A DNA stretch of 64,000 nucleotides from Necropsobacter massiliensis (GTDB lineage: Bacteria; Pseudomonadota; Gammaproteobacteria; Enterobacterales; Pasteurellaceae). Position numbers and translations under genes: made by a program. Under the pieces are notes generated by a model that had not been told where the DNA came from, made no database searches, and saw nothing but the letters and a program-made list of their open reading frames with translations. Below, piece by piece: positions 1-9,480 of this stretch (position 1 is its first letter; every line of letters begins with the position of its first letter). The stretch is from contig NZ_LN776183.1 of NCBI RefSeq assembly GCF_000827595.2, positions 248,001-312,000 of the forward strand. Reading direction: 5' to 3'.

Positions 1-2043
1 AATGGCAGCGGCAATAGCGGCTTTTTTAGGGTCAAGTGCGGTGCTATTTTCAGGCGTTTTTTCGACCGCACTTGCTGATGTCTCAACCGCCACATTTGCC
101 GTTTGGACAGCCGCATGTTGCGCGGATTGTGCCGAGGTTGTGGTGGCAGAAGATGTCGTCTCTAACGTGCCCTCTGTGTTATCGCCTTGCTGCGCGGCTT
201 TTTTTGCTTTGGCGCGCGCAATGGCAGCGGCAATAGCGGCTTTTTTAGGGTCAAGTGCGGTGCTATTTTCAGGCGTTTTTTCGACCGCACTGGTTGATGT
301 TTCAACCGCCACATTTGCCGTGTGGACAGCCGCATGTTGCGCGGATTGCGCCGGCGAAGTCGCGGCGGTAGCCTGTGTTTGTTGTTCCGCCTGTTGGCGG
401 GCCAAACGGCGGGCCTTACGCTGTGCCATAATGTCGCTGTTATCCGGCATCACTTCACCGTCGGCATTCACCAAGGTTTTGATTTTAATCTGCGCTGTTG
501 CTGGTTCGCCGGCTTGTTTGGCTTTTAAGCGTGCCAATGCGGCTTGAACAGGGTCTTCGCCTTTTTGCTGCGCCAATTCTGCGCGGCGGTTTTCAGCTGC
601 GCGCTGGGTACGGGCCTTACGTGCCTGTTCCTCTTTTTCCAGACGCGCCTGACGGGCTTCAAAACGAATTTTAGCCTCTTCGGCCTTTTGCGCTTTTTCT
701 TTCATTTCCCACAGTTTGGCTTTTTCTTGGCGGAAATATTGAATCAGCGGAATATGACTCGGGCAAACGTAAGCGCATACCCCGCATTCGATGCAGTCTT
801 TTAGGGCGTACTGCTCGGATTTTTCATGATCTTCGCTACGGGCGAACCAGTAAAGCTGCTGCGGCATTAAATGTACCGGGCAGGCGTCCGAACAGGCGGA
901 ACAGCGGATGCAAGATTGTTCCGGTTCAGGCGGTGCGTATTCGAAATGATCCGGCGCCAGCAGACAGTTGGTGATTTTGGTGACCGGCGCGTTTAAATCG
1001 GGCAAAATTACCCCCATCATCGGACCGCCCATAAATACCGGAAAGCGATCATCATATTGGTAGCCCGTCTGTTGCAACAAATCCGCGATCGGCGTACCTA
1101 AACGCACCCATTGATTGCCTTTATGCACGATTTTATCGCCGGTCAGTGTGACGACGCGTTCAATTAACGGTTCGTCGTCTATTACCGCGCGTTTAATCGC
1201 AAAGGCGGTGCCGACATTGTGCATTAATACGCCGATACTGGAAGAACGCTGACCGCTCGGCACTTCCAGCCCGGTCAGCACTTGAATCAGCTGTTTTGAG
1301 GCGCCGGACGGGTATTTGGTCGGAATCACGCGGATTTCAATATCGTTTGCGCCGTGCAGGGCGCGACGAAGAGCGGCGACCGCCTGCGCTTTGTTATCTT
1401 CAATGGCCAACACCACTTTTTCAGGGCGCAGAATATAGCGCAGAATGCGGATGCCCTCGATAATTTCTGCCGGATAATCGCGCATCAGGCGATCATCACA
1501 GCTGATATAAGGTTCGCATTCCGCACCATTGATAATCAGCAGTTTAACCTGTTTTTCCGCCGAATGAATTTTAGCCGCGGTAGGAAATACCGCGCCGCCC
1601 AAACCGGCGATGCCAGCATGATAGATTGTGTCAATCAATTGTTCCGGTGTACGGCTGAGAAAATCTTCAATGGGCTGACGTTCACGCCATTGATCCAGAC
1701 CGTCCGCCTGAATTTCGATGCACAGTTCGCTCAGTCCCGACGGATGGGCGGCAACATGCGGCGCAATTTGAATGACCGTGCCGGAAGTCGGTGCATGTAC
1801 CGGCAGGGCGCGCAATCCTTCGCCCAAGGTGAGCGGCTGACCTTTTAATACTTTTTCACCCGCTTTCACTAGAATATTGCCCGCTTTACCAGCATGTTGC
1901 TTCACCGGTAGATAAAATCTCTCCGTCAGCGGGGCGCGGGTAATCGGCGTCTGATTCGATTGCGACTTCATATCCGGCGGATGAATACCGCCGTCAAAAT
2001 CCCACAACTTACCTGAATTAAAACGGGTTAATACATCATTCAT
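1..2043 (-). CDS. rnfC: RnfC/RsxC, electron-transport complex subunit C (3' end outside window)
   Basis: Peripheral NADH- and ferredoxin-facing subunit of the Rnf/Rsx membrane complex, which couples electron transfer to ion movement or reduces SoxR. The reading frame is open to the left edge, so the C-terminus is missing. The ATG at 2043 lies within the end of rnfB (8-base overlap) and opens [19 protein letters not shown], a typical RnfC start. Two ferredoxin-type clusters are visible: CxxCxxCxxxCP from about residue 378 and again from about residue 417. The tail is Ala/Lys rich, with units containing [13 protein letters not shown] repeated about every 73 residues. Such tails are known in enteric and Haemophilus RnfC and vary in length. 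Last readable gene of an rnfABC... operon. Confidence 0.96.
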   Translation of the reverse strand, partial: MNDVLTRFNSGKLWDFDGGIHPPDMKSQSNQTPITRAPLTERFYLPVKQHAGKAGNILVKAGEKVLKGQPLTLGEGLRALPVHAPTSGTVIQIAPHVAAHPSGLSELCIEIQADGLDQWRERQPIEDFLSRTPEQLIDTIYHAGIAGLGGAVFPTAAKIHSAEKQVKLLIINGAECEPYISCDDRLMRDYPAEIIEGIRILRYILRPEKVVLAIEDNKAQAVAALRRALHGANDIEIRVIPTKYPSGASKQLIQVLTGLEVPSGQRSSSIGVLMHNVGTAFAIKRAVIDDEPLIERVVTLTGDKIVHKGNQWVRLGTPIADLLQQTGYQYDDRFPVFMGGPMMGVILPDLNAPVTKITNCLLAPDHFEYAPPEPEQSCIRCSACSDACPVHLMPQQLYWFARSEDHEKSEQYALKDCIECGVCAYVCPSHIPLIQYFRQEKAKLWEMKEKAQKAEEAKIRFEARQARLEKEEQARKARTQRAAENRRAELAQQKGEDPVQAALARLKAKQAGEPATAQIKIKTLVNADGEVMPDNSDIMAQRKARRLARQQAEQQTQATAATSPAQSAQHAAVHTANVAVETSTSAVEKTPENSTALDPKKAAIAAAIARAKAKKAAQQGDNTEGTLETTSSATTTSAQSAQHAAVQTANVAVETSASAVEKTPENSTALDPKKAAIAAAI
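2..354 (-). repeat. Tandem repeat in rnfC tail, about 219-base period, carrying uptake signals
   Basis: Bases 2-135 recur almost unchanged at 221-354, a spacing of 219 bases or 73 codons in frame. Each copy encodes the Lys/Ala-rich helix ([13 protein letters not shown]) and carries an uptake signal (34-42 and 253-261). A nearby inverted copy at 65-73 is exact, while its partner at 284-292 differs in the last base. More copies may lie beyond the left edge. Confidence 0.85.
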
Positions 2044-2635
2044 CGCTATCTCCCACAACAAGTTTTTTCTGCACGGAAGTGGTGTCCAGCACGGGAATAA
2101 CCAGTTTCGGATCAAATTTCCAGTTCCAGTGATCAATATTCGGTTTCACCTTTATCATGGAAATGCAGTCCGTCGGGCAGGGGGCGACGCACAATTCGCA
2201 GCCGGTGCAAAGATCGGGAATGATGGTATGTACGGCGCGGTTGGTACCGATAATGGCGTCAACTGGGCAGGCTTGAATACATTTGGTGCAGCCGATACAC
2301 ATGTTTTCGTCGATAAAGGCGACTTTGGGGGCGGGCTCTTCCGCCAGCTCTGTGGACGGCACATCGACTCCCAACAGATCCGCCAGTTTAACCACCAGCG
2401 GTTGTCCGCCGGGCACGCATTTGGTAATGACATCGCCGTTGGCAATGGCTTCGGCATAAGGGCGGCAGCCGGGATAGCCACATTGACCGCATTGGCTTTG
2501 CGGTAGCAGAGCGTCAATTTTCTCGACGATAGGATCGGCATCGACTTTCAGTTTTATTGAAGCAAAGCCTAAAATGATGCCGAAAATTAACGCCAATAGC
2601 GCAATGGCGATCAGCACATAATAAAACGTAGTCAT
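2036..2635 (-). CDS. rnfB: RnfB/RsxB, ferredoxin-like electron-transport subunit
   Basis: Iron-sulfur subunit of the Rnf complex, anchored in the inner membrane. The 199-residue protein has one N-terminal membrane helix (about residues 5-25). It then has the RnfB-type cluster CGQCGYPGC followed by a further Cys (about 49-75). Two bacterial ferredoxin motifs follow, [12 protein letters not shown] and [12 protein letters not shown] (about 113-160). Its length is near that of E. coli RsxB. It lies one base after the rnfA stop and overlaps the rnfC start, so the three are translated from one message. Confidence 0.97.
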   Translation of the reverse strand: MTTFYYVLIAIALLALIFGIILGFASIKLKVDADPIVEKIDALLPQSQCGQCGYPGCRPYAEAIANGDVITKCVPGGQPLVVKLADLLGVDVPSTELAEEPAPKVAFIDENMCIGCTKCIQACPVDAIIGTNRAVHTIIPDLCTGCELCVAPCPTDCISMIKVKPNIDHWNWKFDPKLVIPVLDTTSVQKKLVVGDSDE

Positions 2636-2636
2636 A

Positions 2637-3218
2637 CTAGACTCTCACCAAACCGGTAAAGCCCATAAAGGCAAGAGACATCAGACCGGCGGTAATCAGT
2701 GCAATGGACGCACCGCGAAACGGCAACGGTACGTCAGCGGCCGCCAGTCGTTCACGCAACGCGGCGAACAGCACCAGCACCAGTGCGAAACCCAGCGAGG
2801 CGCCGAAGCCGTAAATCACCGATTGAGTAAGATTATGCGCCAGATTAATATTCAGCAGCGCCACGCCGAGTACGGCGCAGTTGGTGGTAATCAATGGCAG
2901 AAAGATGCCGAGCAGGCGGTATAGCATCGGGCTGGTTTTGTTGATCACCATTTCAGTAAACTGCACCACCACCGCGATAACCAGAATAAAAACTAACGTG
3001 CGTAGAAAATTGCTGTTAAACGGCGTTAATAAGTAGCGATCAACCAAATAGGAACACAATGACGCCACCGTCAGTACGAACATGGTTGCCAATCCCATGC
3101 CGACAGCGGTTTCGATTTTTTTCGACACGCCCATAAACGGACACAGTCCGAGAAATTTCACCAGCACGAAGTTGTTGATAAGTGCAGTGCTGATAATCAA
3201 TAAAATATAATCTGTCAT
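2637..3218 (-). CDS. rnfA: RnfA/RsxA, integral membrane subunit
   Basis: Highly hydrophobic inner-membrane subunit of the Rnf complex. The chosen ATG at 3218 gives 193 residues starting [20 protein letters not shown], the family's standard length and start. An upstream in-frame extension to 3320 has no family resemblance. About six membrane helices are apparent, including the conserved [16 protein letters not shown] stretch. It is the first rnf gene on this strand. About 137 bases separate it from yfcH upstream, and this gap should hold the operon promoter and contains an uptake signal at 3314-3322. Confidence 0.97.
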   Translation of the reverse strand: MTDYILLIISTALINNFVLVKFLGLCPFMGVSKKIETAVGMGLATMFVLTVASLCSYLVDRYLLTPFNSNFLRTLVFILVIAVVVQFTEMVINKTSPMLYRLLGIFLPLITTNCAVLGVALLNINLAHNLTQSVIYGFGASLGFALVLVLFAALRERLAAADVPLPFRGASIALITAGLMSLAFMGFTGLVRV

Positions 3219-3355
3219 AGTGTTTTCGCTGATTTGATTAAGCCGTATATTATCTCTGTTTCTGCCGCCAAGGACAATAAAAAGTTTAGCGCGCGGAAAT
3301 TTAACATAAAACGACCGCACTTTTTATGCCAAAAACGGGGGATATCTGTCGGCGA

Positions 3356-4240
3356 TTACAAACAGTGCACCAATGCCGATTTGATGTCTGGATATTGAAA
3401 GCGAAAACCGGCTTGCAGCAGTTTGGTCGGGAGGACTTTCTGGCTGTCTAATAACAACTGCGCCCGTTCGCCGAAAGCCCATCGTAGCAGGAACGCCGGA
3501 ACCTGTGCAAAGTGCGGTCGGTTTAACAGTGATCCCAAGGTGTGATTGAATTCGCTGTTGCGCGTCGGATTCGGCGCCGACAGATTGAAGGCGCCGTGGC
3601 ACTGCGGGTGGTGTAACAGAAATAAAATGGCATTGACCATATCCGATAGAGCGATCCAGCCCCAATATTGTCGTCCGCTGCCAAGTTTTCCGCCCAGACC
3701 TAAGCGATACGGCAGCAACATTTGTGCTAACGCACCACCGCTTTGCGCCAGCACGATACCAGTACGCAATAAGCAAACGCGGGTTGCGGCATGCTGCGCA
3801 GCAGCTTCCCATTGCTGACAAAGACGAGCGGGAAATGTGTCGCCTGCGCGGTTGTCTTCGCTGAGCGCCGTTTCTCCTCGATCGCCGTAATAGCCCGCTG
3901 CCGAGCCGGAGATAAAAGTGTGCGGCGGATGACTGCTGCAATTGATAAGTGCGGTCAGTTTTTTGGTTAAATCCACTCGGCTATGGATTAATCGGTTTTT
4001 TTGCTGCGGCGTCCAGCGACGCCGGAAAATCGGTTCTCCCGCCAAATTGATGACCGCATCAAAACCATTCAGGTCGCTGTAATTTTCCAGTGTGTCGGTC
4101 CATTCCACTGCGGCAGGCAGTCGCATTTTTGCCTGCGCCGGGTTTCGGCTTAGTGCGATAACCTGATGATTGTCGCCGATTAAACGGGGGATTAACGTGC
4201 TGCCGATCAGTCCGGTTGCGCCGGTAAATAGAATGTTCAT
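3356..4240 (-). CDS. yfcH: YfcH-type NAD(P)-binding epimerase/oxidoreductase (TIGR01777 family)
   Basis: Extended short-chain dehydrogenase-like protein of 294 residues with unknown physiological substrate. The Rossmann motif TGATGLIGSTLI is at residues 6-17. The family motif NLAGEPI and a YYGDRG stretch in the catalytic-Tyr region are visible, and the C-terminus shows the DUF1731-like end. The ATG at 4240 follows a strong GGGGAGG ribosome site. It lies just downstream of argR on the same strand (23-base gap), so the two may be cotranscribed. The function beyond family level is not assignable. Confidence 0.92.
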   Translation of the reverse strand: MNILFTGATGLIGSTLIPRLIGDNHQVIALSRNPAQAKMRLPAAVEWTDTLENYSDLNGFDAVINLAGEPIFRRRWTPQQKNRLIHSRVDLTKKLTALINCSSHPPHTFISGSAAGYYGDRGETALSEDNRAGDTFPARLCQQWEAAAQHAATRVCLLRTGIVLAQSGGALAQMLLPYRLGLGGKLGSGRQYWGWIALSDMVNAILFLLHHPQCHGAFNLSAPNPTRNSEFNHTLGSLLNRPHFAQVPAFLLRWAFGERAQLLLDSQKVLPTKLLQAGFRFQYPDIKSALVHCL

Positions 4241-4263
4241 TTCGCCTCCCCTGTTGTGACAGG

Positions 4264-4731
4264 TTAAAGTGAGTTTTCAAACAACTGCTGAATATTGCCG
4301 ATTAGACGTTTAATGTCGGTGCCTGCGGTGGGCGTGATAAAAATGGTGTCGTCACCGGCAATCGTACCTAAAATACCTTCCGCTTTTCCTACCGAATCTA
4401 GCAGGCGGGCGATCAGCTGGGCGGCACCGGGGCTGGTTTTTATCACGATCAACGAGGCGTTGGAGTCAATGTCCAGCACCAGATTTTTAAGCGGGCTGCT
4501 GGTATTCGGTACACTGAGTTCGTTCGGCAGGCAATAGACCATTTCCATGCGCGTATTACGGGTGCGTACCGCGCCGAATTTGTTCAGCATGCGTGATATT
4601 TTCGATTGATTAATATTGCTGAACCCCTGTTGTTGCAAAGCGGTGACGATTTCGCTTTGCGAACCGAACTTTTCTTGCGCTAGCAGTGCTTTAAAGGCAG
4701 CGGTTAAGTTATCGCTTTTTTCATTTGTCAT
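4264..4731 (-). CDS. argR: Arginine repressor ArgR
   Basis: Hexameric arginine-responsive DNA-binding repressor of arginine biosynthesis and co-activator in cer-type recombination. The ATG at 4731 gives 155 residues ([19 protein letters not shown]), near the usual 151-156. An upstream extension to 4782 is unlikely because it would run through the operator-like palindrome. The N-terminal winged helix contains the [17 protein letters not shown] stretch. The C-terminal oligomerisation/arginine domain shows [10 protein letters not shown]. It is divergent from mdh, the same arrangement as in E. coli. Confidence 0.97.
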   Translation of the reverse strand: MTNEKSDNLTAAFKALLAQEKFGSQSEIVTALQQQGFSNINQSKISRMLNKFGAVRTRNTRMEMVYCLPNELSVPNTSSPLKNLVLDIDSNASLIVIKTSPGAAQLIARLLDSVGKAEGILGTIAGDDTIFITPTAGTDIKRLIGNIQQLFENSL

Positions 4732-4767
4732 CGGAATGCTCCAGATTATGTTTTTGCCATGGATTTT

Positions 4768-4781
4768 TGCATAAAAATGCA
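4768..4781. promoter_or_regulatory. Candidate ARG box upstream of argR
   Basis: A perfect 14-base palindrome, TGCATAAAAATGCA, lies 37 bases before the argR start. It has the geometry of an ArgR half-operator (consensus TGAAT, four A/T bases, ATTCA) with one change per arm. It would fit autoregulation of argR. Natural ArgR operators normally have two such boxes about 3 bases apart, and I see only one clear box. Confidence 0.5.
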
Positions 4782-4883
4782 AAATAAGTAAATAAAATTT
4801 ATTTGTGGTTGAGGTTTTCGGCAGAAAAAGAGGGGAATTGGGGCCAAAACCTTGAGTTAGATCTCACTATTCAATTTATCCGT

Positions 4884-4912
4884 TTGAATTTAGGTATGAA
4901 TAAATTTAGAAT
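4884..4912 (+). promoter_or_regulatory. Candidate sigma-70 promoter for mdh
   Basis: TTGAAT (4884-4889) and TAGAAT (4907-4912) are separated by 17 bases. Transcription would start near 4919, giving a leader of about 39 bases with the ribosome site AAGGAG just ahead of the mdh ATG. Confidence 0.55.
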
Positions 4913-4957
4913 TCAGGAGTTCAATTTGCAAACTTAATCAACTGTAAGGAGTTTTAA

Positions 4958-5893
4958 ATGAAAGTAGCAGTATTAGGCGCCGCAGGCGGTATCGGTCAGG
5001 CATTGGCATTATTGTTGAAATTACAGTTACCGGCAGGTTCCGAATTATCGTTATATGATATTGCGCCGGTAACTCCGGGGGTTGCGGCGGATGTCAGCCA
5101 TATCCCGACCGCGGTTAAAGTGCAGGGATTTGCCGGTGAAGATCCGACACCAGCCTTGCAGGGGGCGAATGTGGTATTGATTTCAGCCGGTGTAGCGCGT
5201 AAACCGGGAATGGATCGTTCCGATTTATTCAATATTAATGCCGGTATTGTGCGCAATTTGATTGAAAAAGTCGCGGTCGTATGTCCGCAAGCCTGTATCG
5301 GCATCATTACCAATCCGGTGAATACGACAGTTGCGATTGCAGCGGAAGTGCTGAAAAAAGCCGGTGTGTACGATAAACGTAAATTATTCGGGGTCACCAC
5401 ACTTGATGTGTTGCGCTCAGAAACCTTTGTTTCCGAATTAAAACAGCTGAATGTTTCGCGTACAGCGGTACCGGTGATCGGCGGTCATTCCGGCGTGACG
5501 ATTCTGCCGTTGCTGTCTCAGGTACAGTTTGCCGAATGGACAGAGGAAGAAATCGCCCCGTTGACCAAGCGTATCCAGAATGCTGGTACGGAAGTGGTTG
5601 AAGCGAAAGCGGGTGGCGGATCGGCGACTCTTTCCATGGCACAGGCGGCGGCCCGTTTTGCCCGAGCGTTGGTGAAAGGTTTGAGCGGTGAAACCGTAGT
5701 GGAATGTACTTATGTGGAAGGCGACGGCAAATATGCCCGCTTCTTCGCACAACCGGTTCGTTTGGGTAAACACGGAGTGGAAGAAATTCTGCCGATCGGT
5801 CCGTTAAGCGCGTTTGAACAGCAGGCGCTGGAGGCGATGTTACCGACATTACGTGCGGACATTGAGCTGGGTGAGAAATTTGTTAATTCGTAA
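4958..5893 (+). CDS. mdh: Malate dehydrogenase (NAD-dependent)
   Basis: Interconverts malate and oxaloacetate with NAD in the cytoplasm, working in the TCA cycle or, in fermenting Pasteurellaceae, the reductive branch to succinate. It has 311 residues, the normal length. The N-terminal NAD motif is [12 protein letters not shown] (7-18), and the substrate-loop arginines lie in [12 protein letters not shown] (about 79-90). The catalytic His lies in GGHSG (about 174-178). The ATG at 4958 has a good AAGGAG site. It has its own promoter and a terminator at 5913-5938. Confidence 0.98.
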   Translation: MKVAVLGAAGGIGQALALLLKLQLPAGSELSLYDIAPVTPGVAADVSHIPTAVKVQGFAGEDPTPALQGANVVLISAGVARKPGMDRSDLFNINAGIVRNLIEKVAVVCPQACIGIITNPVNTTVAIAAEVLKKAGVYDKRKLFGVTTLDVLRSETFVSELKQLNVSRTAVPVIGGHSGVTILPLLSQVQFAEWTEEEIAPLTKRIQNAGTEVVEAKAGGGSATLSMAQAAARFARALVKGLSGETVVECTYVEGDGKYARFFAQPVRLGKHGVEEILPIGPLSAFEQQALEAMLPTLRADIELGEKFVNS

Positions 5894-5912
5894 CGCGAAT
5901 TTATTTGTTCAA

Positions 5913-5938
5913 AAAGGCGGCAATTAAGCCGCTTTTTT
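5913..5938 (+). terminator. Rho-independent terminator of mdh
   Basis: GCGGC (5917-5921) pairs with GCCGC (5928-5932) and is followed by six T (5933-5938), directly after the mdh stop. Confidence 0.85.
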
Positions 5939-5967
5939 GCTTTTTTAGCAAAATATTTAGCTAAAAC

Positions 5968-5983
5968 CGTGAGTTAGTTCACA
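5968..5983. promoter_or_regulatory. Candidate CRP site ahead of the small-RNA promoter
   Basis: CGTGA, six bases, TCACA: nine of ten core bases of the CRP consensus. Its centre (5975.5) lies about 61 bases before the predicted transcription start at 6036-6037, the classic class I activation distance. Confidence 0.6.
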
Positions 5984-6000
5984 AATTTTGTAATAACCAT

Positions 6001-6029
6001 TTGCAGAATGAGGGTTAATTCTGTATTCT
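6001..6029 (+). promoter_or_regulatory. Candidate sigma-70 promoter of an orphan small transcript
   Basis: TTGCAG (6001-6006), exactly 17 bases, TATTCT (6024-6029). No open reading frame follows before the terminator at 6087-6116, so the promoter would drive a short noncoding transcript. Confidence 0.6.
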
Positions 6030-6035
6030 ACGCCC

Positions 6036-6116
6036 ATCAAAAACAAGTGCTATAACAAAATAGCCGACATATTTTGCTTTCCGAGTAGTGCCTCTTTCAA
6101 TGAGGCACTTTTTTTT
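6036..6116 (+). ncRNA. Candidate CRP-regulated small RNA, about 80 nt
   Basis: Predicted transcript between the promoter at 6001-6029 and a strong terminator. It contains a 5' hairpin (GCTAT 6049-6053 with ATAGC 6060-6064), then an unpaired pyrimidine-rich stretch, then the terminator stem. That is the usual architecture of trans-acting sRNAs. The mdh gene already has its own terminator, and the downstream gene is on the other strand, so neither explains this promoter/terminator pair. I do not recognise the sequence as a named sRNA. Inference only, with no expression evidence. Confidence 0.5.
6087..6116 (+). terminator. Strong rho-independent terminator of the candidate sRNA
   Basis: AGTGCCTC (6087-6094) pairs perfectly with GAGGCACT (6102-6109), followed by a run of eight T (6109-6116) on the plus strand. 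The minus strand has no T run after the stem, so the terminator serves a plus-strand transcript. Confidence 0.85.
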
Positions 6117-6119
6117 ATC

Positions 6120-7019
6120 TTATTTATACCAATTATAATCAGGATTAATCAGATTTTCTTCTATCGCGCCCCAAGGCAAAATCAGAGTCACATCGCCGTA
6201 GGCATAAGCGTTTAATGCGTAAGGCGGATAAACGAAATGAATGCCTTCCGGGCTGAAATAAAATTGCGGCGAAATATGGAAATCTTCTTTAGCAATAAAC
6301 GGTGGCTCCCCATTTATTACGTTGTCGATATAGTCTTTCCATAGAAATTCGGTAAGTCTAGGTCGAGCACCTGTCACGACTAAATCATCAAGCCCGATGA
6401 TCGCTTTTTTGTTGATATCAATATTGGTGTAAAACAGATAGTGCATGCCGTGTGCGCCGCCGTTATAGGTGGATAGCGCCTCTTCAAAACTGACCACATT
6501 CTGACGCTGACCGAGATAATTCGCGTTGATACATAAGTCGAATCCCGGCGTCGGTTCCTGCTTGATTTCATTAACGGCACGAGTATGTATACTTTCCAGC
6601 AGTTTGATTAAATCCGCTTTGCCGGGATTATCTGATTCTGGCTGACTTTTTTCATCGAAATTAATAAGGTAGCCATATTGTTTCTTTATCAGTAAATTAT
6701 CCAGCCATTGTACGCCGGTTTCCGGCAGATAATCGCAGGTATTGACTGTCGCCTGTGCAATATCCGGATTATTTTCCGCTTTGGCATTGAATTCAATTTG
6801 TGCTTGTTGGTTAAAAAGCTCGGTGATCTTAACCTGCAAAGCAGGTACATCGGCTTTGAGCTGAGTCAGCTCGGTTTGTGCTTTTTCTGTTGCGGCTTGC
6901 AGCCGGCTGATGGTTTGTTGCGATTGCCGCAATTGCTGTTGTAATCGGCTGGCTTCTTCGTCATGGCAGGCTGAAAGCAGTACCGCAATGATGAGGAGGG
7001 CGGGAACGGATTTTGGCAT
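6120..7019 (-). CDS. Lipoprotein with DUF3298/RsiV-like domain
   Basis: Predicted outer- or inner-membrane lipoprotein of 299 residues with unknown function. The ATG at 7019 is preferred over the GTG at 7028 because AAGGTG sits 6 bases before it. The signal peptide ends in a lipobox LLSAC (about residue 18). A coiled coil follows, rich in Gln and heptad Leu (about 24-75). The C-terminal half resembles DUF3298 domains found in RsiV-type proteins: STYNGGAHGMHY, an FxPEGIHFVYPPY-like segment and a final LPWGAI. It follows argS on the same strand but behind an argS terminator. Confidence 0.8.
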   Translation of the reverse strand: MPKSVPALLIIAVLLSACHDEEASRLQQQLRQSQQTISRLQAATEKAQTELTQLKADVPALQVKITELFNQQAQIEFNAKAENNPDIAQATVNTCDYLPETGVQWLDNLLIKKQYGYLINFDEKSQPESDNPGKADLIKLLESIHTRAVNEIKQEPTPGFDLCINANYLGQRQNVVSFEEALSTYNGGAHGMHYLFYTNIDINKKAIIGLDDLVVTGARPRLTEFLWKDYIDNVINGEPPFIAKEDFHISPQFYFSPEGIHFVYPPYALNAYAYGDVTLILPWGAIEENLINPDYNWYK

Positions 7020-7039
7020 AATTGTCACCTTATCAGATG

Positions 7040-7063
7040 AAAAAAGGGCGACAGCGCCCTTTT
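7040..7063 (-). terminator. Rho-independent terminator of argS
   Basis: On the minus strand GGGCG and CGCCC arms (7055-7059 and 7046-7050), extended by AAA/TTT pairs, are followed by six T. It starts within 15 bases of the argS stop. Confidence 0.8.
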
Positions 7064-7070
7064 GTGCGAA

Positions 7071-8801
7071 TTACATTTTTTCTACGGTTTTGATTCCCAG
7101 TAGATCCAGCCCTTGTTTTAGGGTTTTTTCGGTTAACAGCGCCAGTTTTAAGCGACTGAGCTTAATGTCGTCCGCGGCGTTTAAAATCGGACAGTGTTCA
7201 TAAAATGCCGAGAACAGACCCGCCAGTTCATACAAATACGCGCAGAGAATATGCGGTGTGCCGTCGCGCCCGACCACTTGCACGGCTTCTTCAAATTGCA
7301 GTAATTTAATTGCCAGCAAGCGCTCTTTTTCGTCGGTCAGCCGAATTTGTGCCTTGGATAAATCCGTTGCTTTAATTTCTGCTTTATTAAAGACGGAACG
7401 GATACGGGTGTAAGCATATTGCATATAAGGCGCGGTGTTGCCTTCAAAGCTCAGCATATTATCCCAATCAAACACATAATCGGTCGTACGGTTTTTGGAT
7501 AAATCGGCATATTTTACTGCGCCGATACCCACAGCCTCTACTACCGCCGCTTTTTCTTGGGCAGAAAGTGCGGTGCTTTTTTGCGAAATTAATTTATCGG
7601 CACGTTCAATTGCTTCGTCCAGTAAATCGGCGAGTTTGACGGTGCCGCCGGTACGGGTTTTAAAGGGTTTGCCGTCTTTGCCCAGCATCATACCGAAGTT
7701 TTTGTGTTCCAGTTGGAAACTGTCCGGCACATAGCCAGCTTTGCGGGTAATCAGCCAAGCCTGTTGCATGTGCTGGCTTTGGCGGGTATCGGAAAATACC
7801 ATGGCGCGATCGGCGTGCAAGGTTTCGTAACGGTATTTGGCCGCGGCGATATCCGTGGTGGTATAAAGGTAGCCGCCGTCTTTTTTCTGAATAATCACGC
7901 CCATTGGATCGCCGTCTTTATTTTTGAATTCGTCCAGATAAACTACCCAAGCGCCGTCGTCTTCAACCGCCAGTCCCTGCGCTTTCAGATCCGCCACAAT
8001 ACCGGGCAGCATCGGATTATACAAGCTTTCTCCCATCACATCCTGTTCCGTTAGGGTAACGTTCAGGCGTTCGTAGTTATGCTGATTCTGGCGCATGGTA
8101 ATATCCACCAGCTTTTTCCACATGGTACGGCAATATGCGTCACCGCTTTGAAGTTTGACGACATAGCCGCGGGCTTTTTCCGCAAACGCCGGATCACTGT
8201 CATAATGTTCTTTGGCGGCGCGATAAAAGGCTTCCAAATCGCTTAATTGCATGGCGGTGGCGTGTTCGTTTTCCATTTTTTCCAGATAAGCGATTAACAT
8301 ACCGAACTGGGTACCCCAGTCGCCCACATGGTTGGCACGGATCACTTTATTGCCGAGAAACTCCAGCGTGCGTACTACGGCGTCGCCGATAATGGTGGAA
8401 CGCAGGTGTCCGACGTGCATCTCTTTCGCCACATTCGGTGAGGAATAGTCGGCAACCACGGTTTGTATTTGTTGTGCGCGCACGCCGAGTTTTTCATCCT
8501 CCAGCGCCAGTTGCAGGTTTTCCGCTAACCAGTTTTTATCTAAGAAAATATTGATAAACCCCGGACCTGCGATATCGGTTTTTTCCGCTATGCCTTGCAA
8601 ATCCAGTTGCTGAATCACTTGTTGTGCAAATTCACGCGGATTCAGCCCTAACTTTTTGGCTGCTGCCATAATACCGTTAGCCTGATAATCCCCGAATTGC
8701 GGTTTGCCCGATTGCCGTACCGACGCGTCGCATTGCGCATCCGCGCCCGCATCCATCATCGCCTGTTTGATTTTGTCCGATAGAATCGATTGAATATTCA
8801 C
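7071..8801 (-). CDS. argS: Arginyl-tRNA synthetase
   Basis: Class I aminoacyl-tRNA synthetase that charges tRNA-Arg with arginine. It has 576 residues, the normal length. The N-terminal Arg-tRNA recognition domain is followed by the catalytic signature [17 protein letters not shown] (about 120-136), containing the HIGH-equivalent HVGH. A KMSK-like region [13 protein letters not shown] is at about residue 375. The C-terminal DALR anticodon-binding domain ends in GIKTVEKM. It is divergent from yecM, as in E. coli. Confidence 0.98.
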   Translation of the reverse strand: MNIQSILSDKIKQAMMDAGADAQCDASVRQSGKPQFGDYQANGIMAAAKKLGLNPREFAQQVIQQLDLQGIAEKTDIAGPGFINIFLDKNWLAENLQLALEDEKLGVRAQQIQTVVADYSSPNVAKEMHVGHLRSTIIGDAVVRTLEFLGNKVIRANHVGDWGTQFGMLIAYLEKMENEHATAMQLSDLEAFYRAAKEHYDSDPAFAEKARGYVVKLQSGDAYCRTMWKKLVDITMRQNQHNYERLNVTLTEQDVMGESLYNPMLPGIVADLKAQGLAVEDDGAWVVYLDEFKNKDGDPMGVIIQKKDGGYLYTTTDIAAAKYRYETLHADRAMVFSDTRQSQHMQQAWLITRKAGYVPDSFQLEHKNFGMMLGKDGKPFKTRTGGTVKLADLLDEAIERADKLISQKSTALSAQEKAAVVEAVGIGAVKYADLSKNRTTDYVFDWDNMLSFEGNTAPYMQYAYTRIRSVFNKAEIKATDLSKAQIRLTDEKERLLAIKLLQFEEAVQVVGRDGTPHILCAYLYELAGLFSAFYEHCPILNAADDIKLSRLKLALLTEKTLKQGLDLLGIKTVEKM

Positions 8802-8887
8802 TGTGTTTGTAACCTGATTTTGAATTGTGAAAGTAATCCGCTATGATACCGTTCTTTCGTGATCCAGAAAAGATGAAGTGAGAAAAA

Positions 8888-9475
8888 ATGATCATTCCCA
8901 ACCAAAATCATCCATTGTTTGCCGAAGCGCCGCTGCATTTAGCAGATTTTATTGAATTTGAACGAAAAATCTTCTCATTGGCAGCGGCGATGACATTACC
9001 TTTGGAGGCATATTTAATCGATCATTTGGCGGTGAGAGTAAATCAGCGTAAAGATGCCGAGCAATGGCTGACAGTATTGTTAAAGTGCGGTACAATTTTG
9101 AGCGATAATATTGTTAACGGTCGACCTATTTATTTGATTCAATTGAATAAACCGCTGCGATTTGGTGGTCAGAACGTGGATATTATCGAATTGCCGTTTC
9201 CTAAAAATAAAGTATATCCGCAAAATTCTTGGGAGCATATTGAAGTTGTGATTCCGTTTTTGTACAAAGAATCGACGGAAGAATGGGTTAAGCGCATTAA
9301 TACGCTATTTTTATGGAACAAATTAACCGATTTAAGCGTCAAAGTCAGCGAGCCGAAAGTTGAAGGCGAACGGCTGCCGAATCCTTCTATCGCGGTGAGC
9401 TTTGCGCAGCAATCGGAGAATCATACCTGTATTAAGGTTCATCCGTATAATATTAAAAAAATAATTGAGGTTTAA
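8888..9475 (+). CDS. yecM: YecM, VOC-superfamily protein of unknown function
   Basis: 195-residue cytoplasmic protein of the YecM family, a vicinal-oxygen-chelate fold thought to bind metal. The first third includes the family stretch FIEFERKIFSLA and LIDHLAVRVN. The centre has WEHIEVVIP and the end has IKVHPYNIKKIIEV. It sits opposite argS, the same neighbourhood as in E. coli. The start follows GAAGTGAGAAAA. A DNA uptake signal at 9083-9091 lies within the gene. No substrate is known. Confidence 0.9.
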   Translation: MIIPNQNHPLFAEAPLHLADFIEFERKIFSLAAAMTLPLEAYLIDHLAVRVNQRKDAEQWLTVLLKCGTILSDNIVNGRPIYLIQLNKPLRFGGQNVDIIELPFPKNKVYPQNSWEHIEVVIPFLYKESTEEWVKRINTLFLWNKLTDLSVKVSEPKVEGERLPNPSIAVSFAQQSENHTCIKVHPYNIKKIIEV

Positions 9476-9480
9476 CGCCA

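Noticed and set aside
1354-1848. 164-codon plus-strand open frame opposite rnfC
   Set aside because: Antisense shadow of a well-supported rnfC frame; no recognisable features.
3324-3941. 205-codon open frame on the minus strand inside yfcH
   Set aside because: Frame-shifted shadow of yfcH with Arg/Ser-rich composition and no domain.
4852-4867. Palindrome TGAG-6-CTCA upstream of mdh as a CRP site
   Set aside because: Half-sites are offset from the CRP consensus (GTGA-6-TCAC); kept only as a shared element with the site at 5963.
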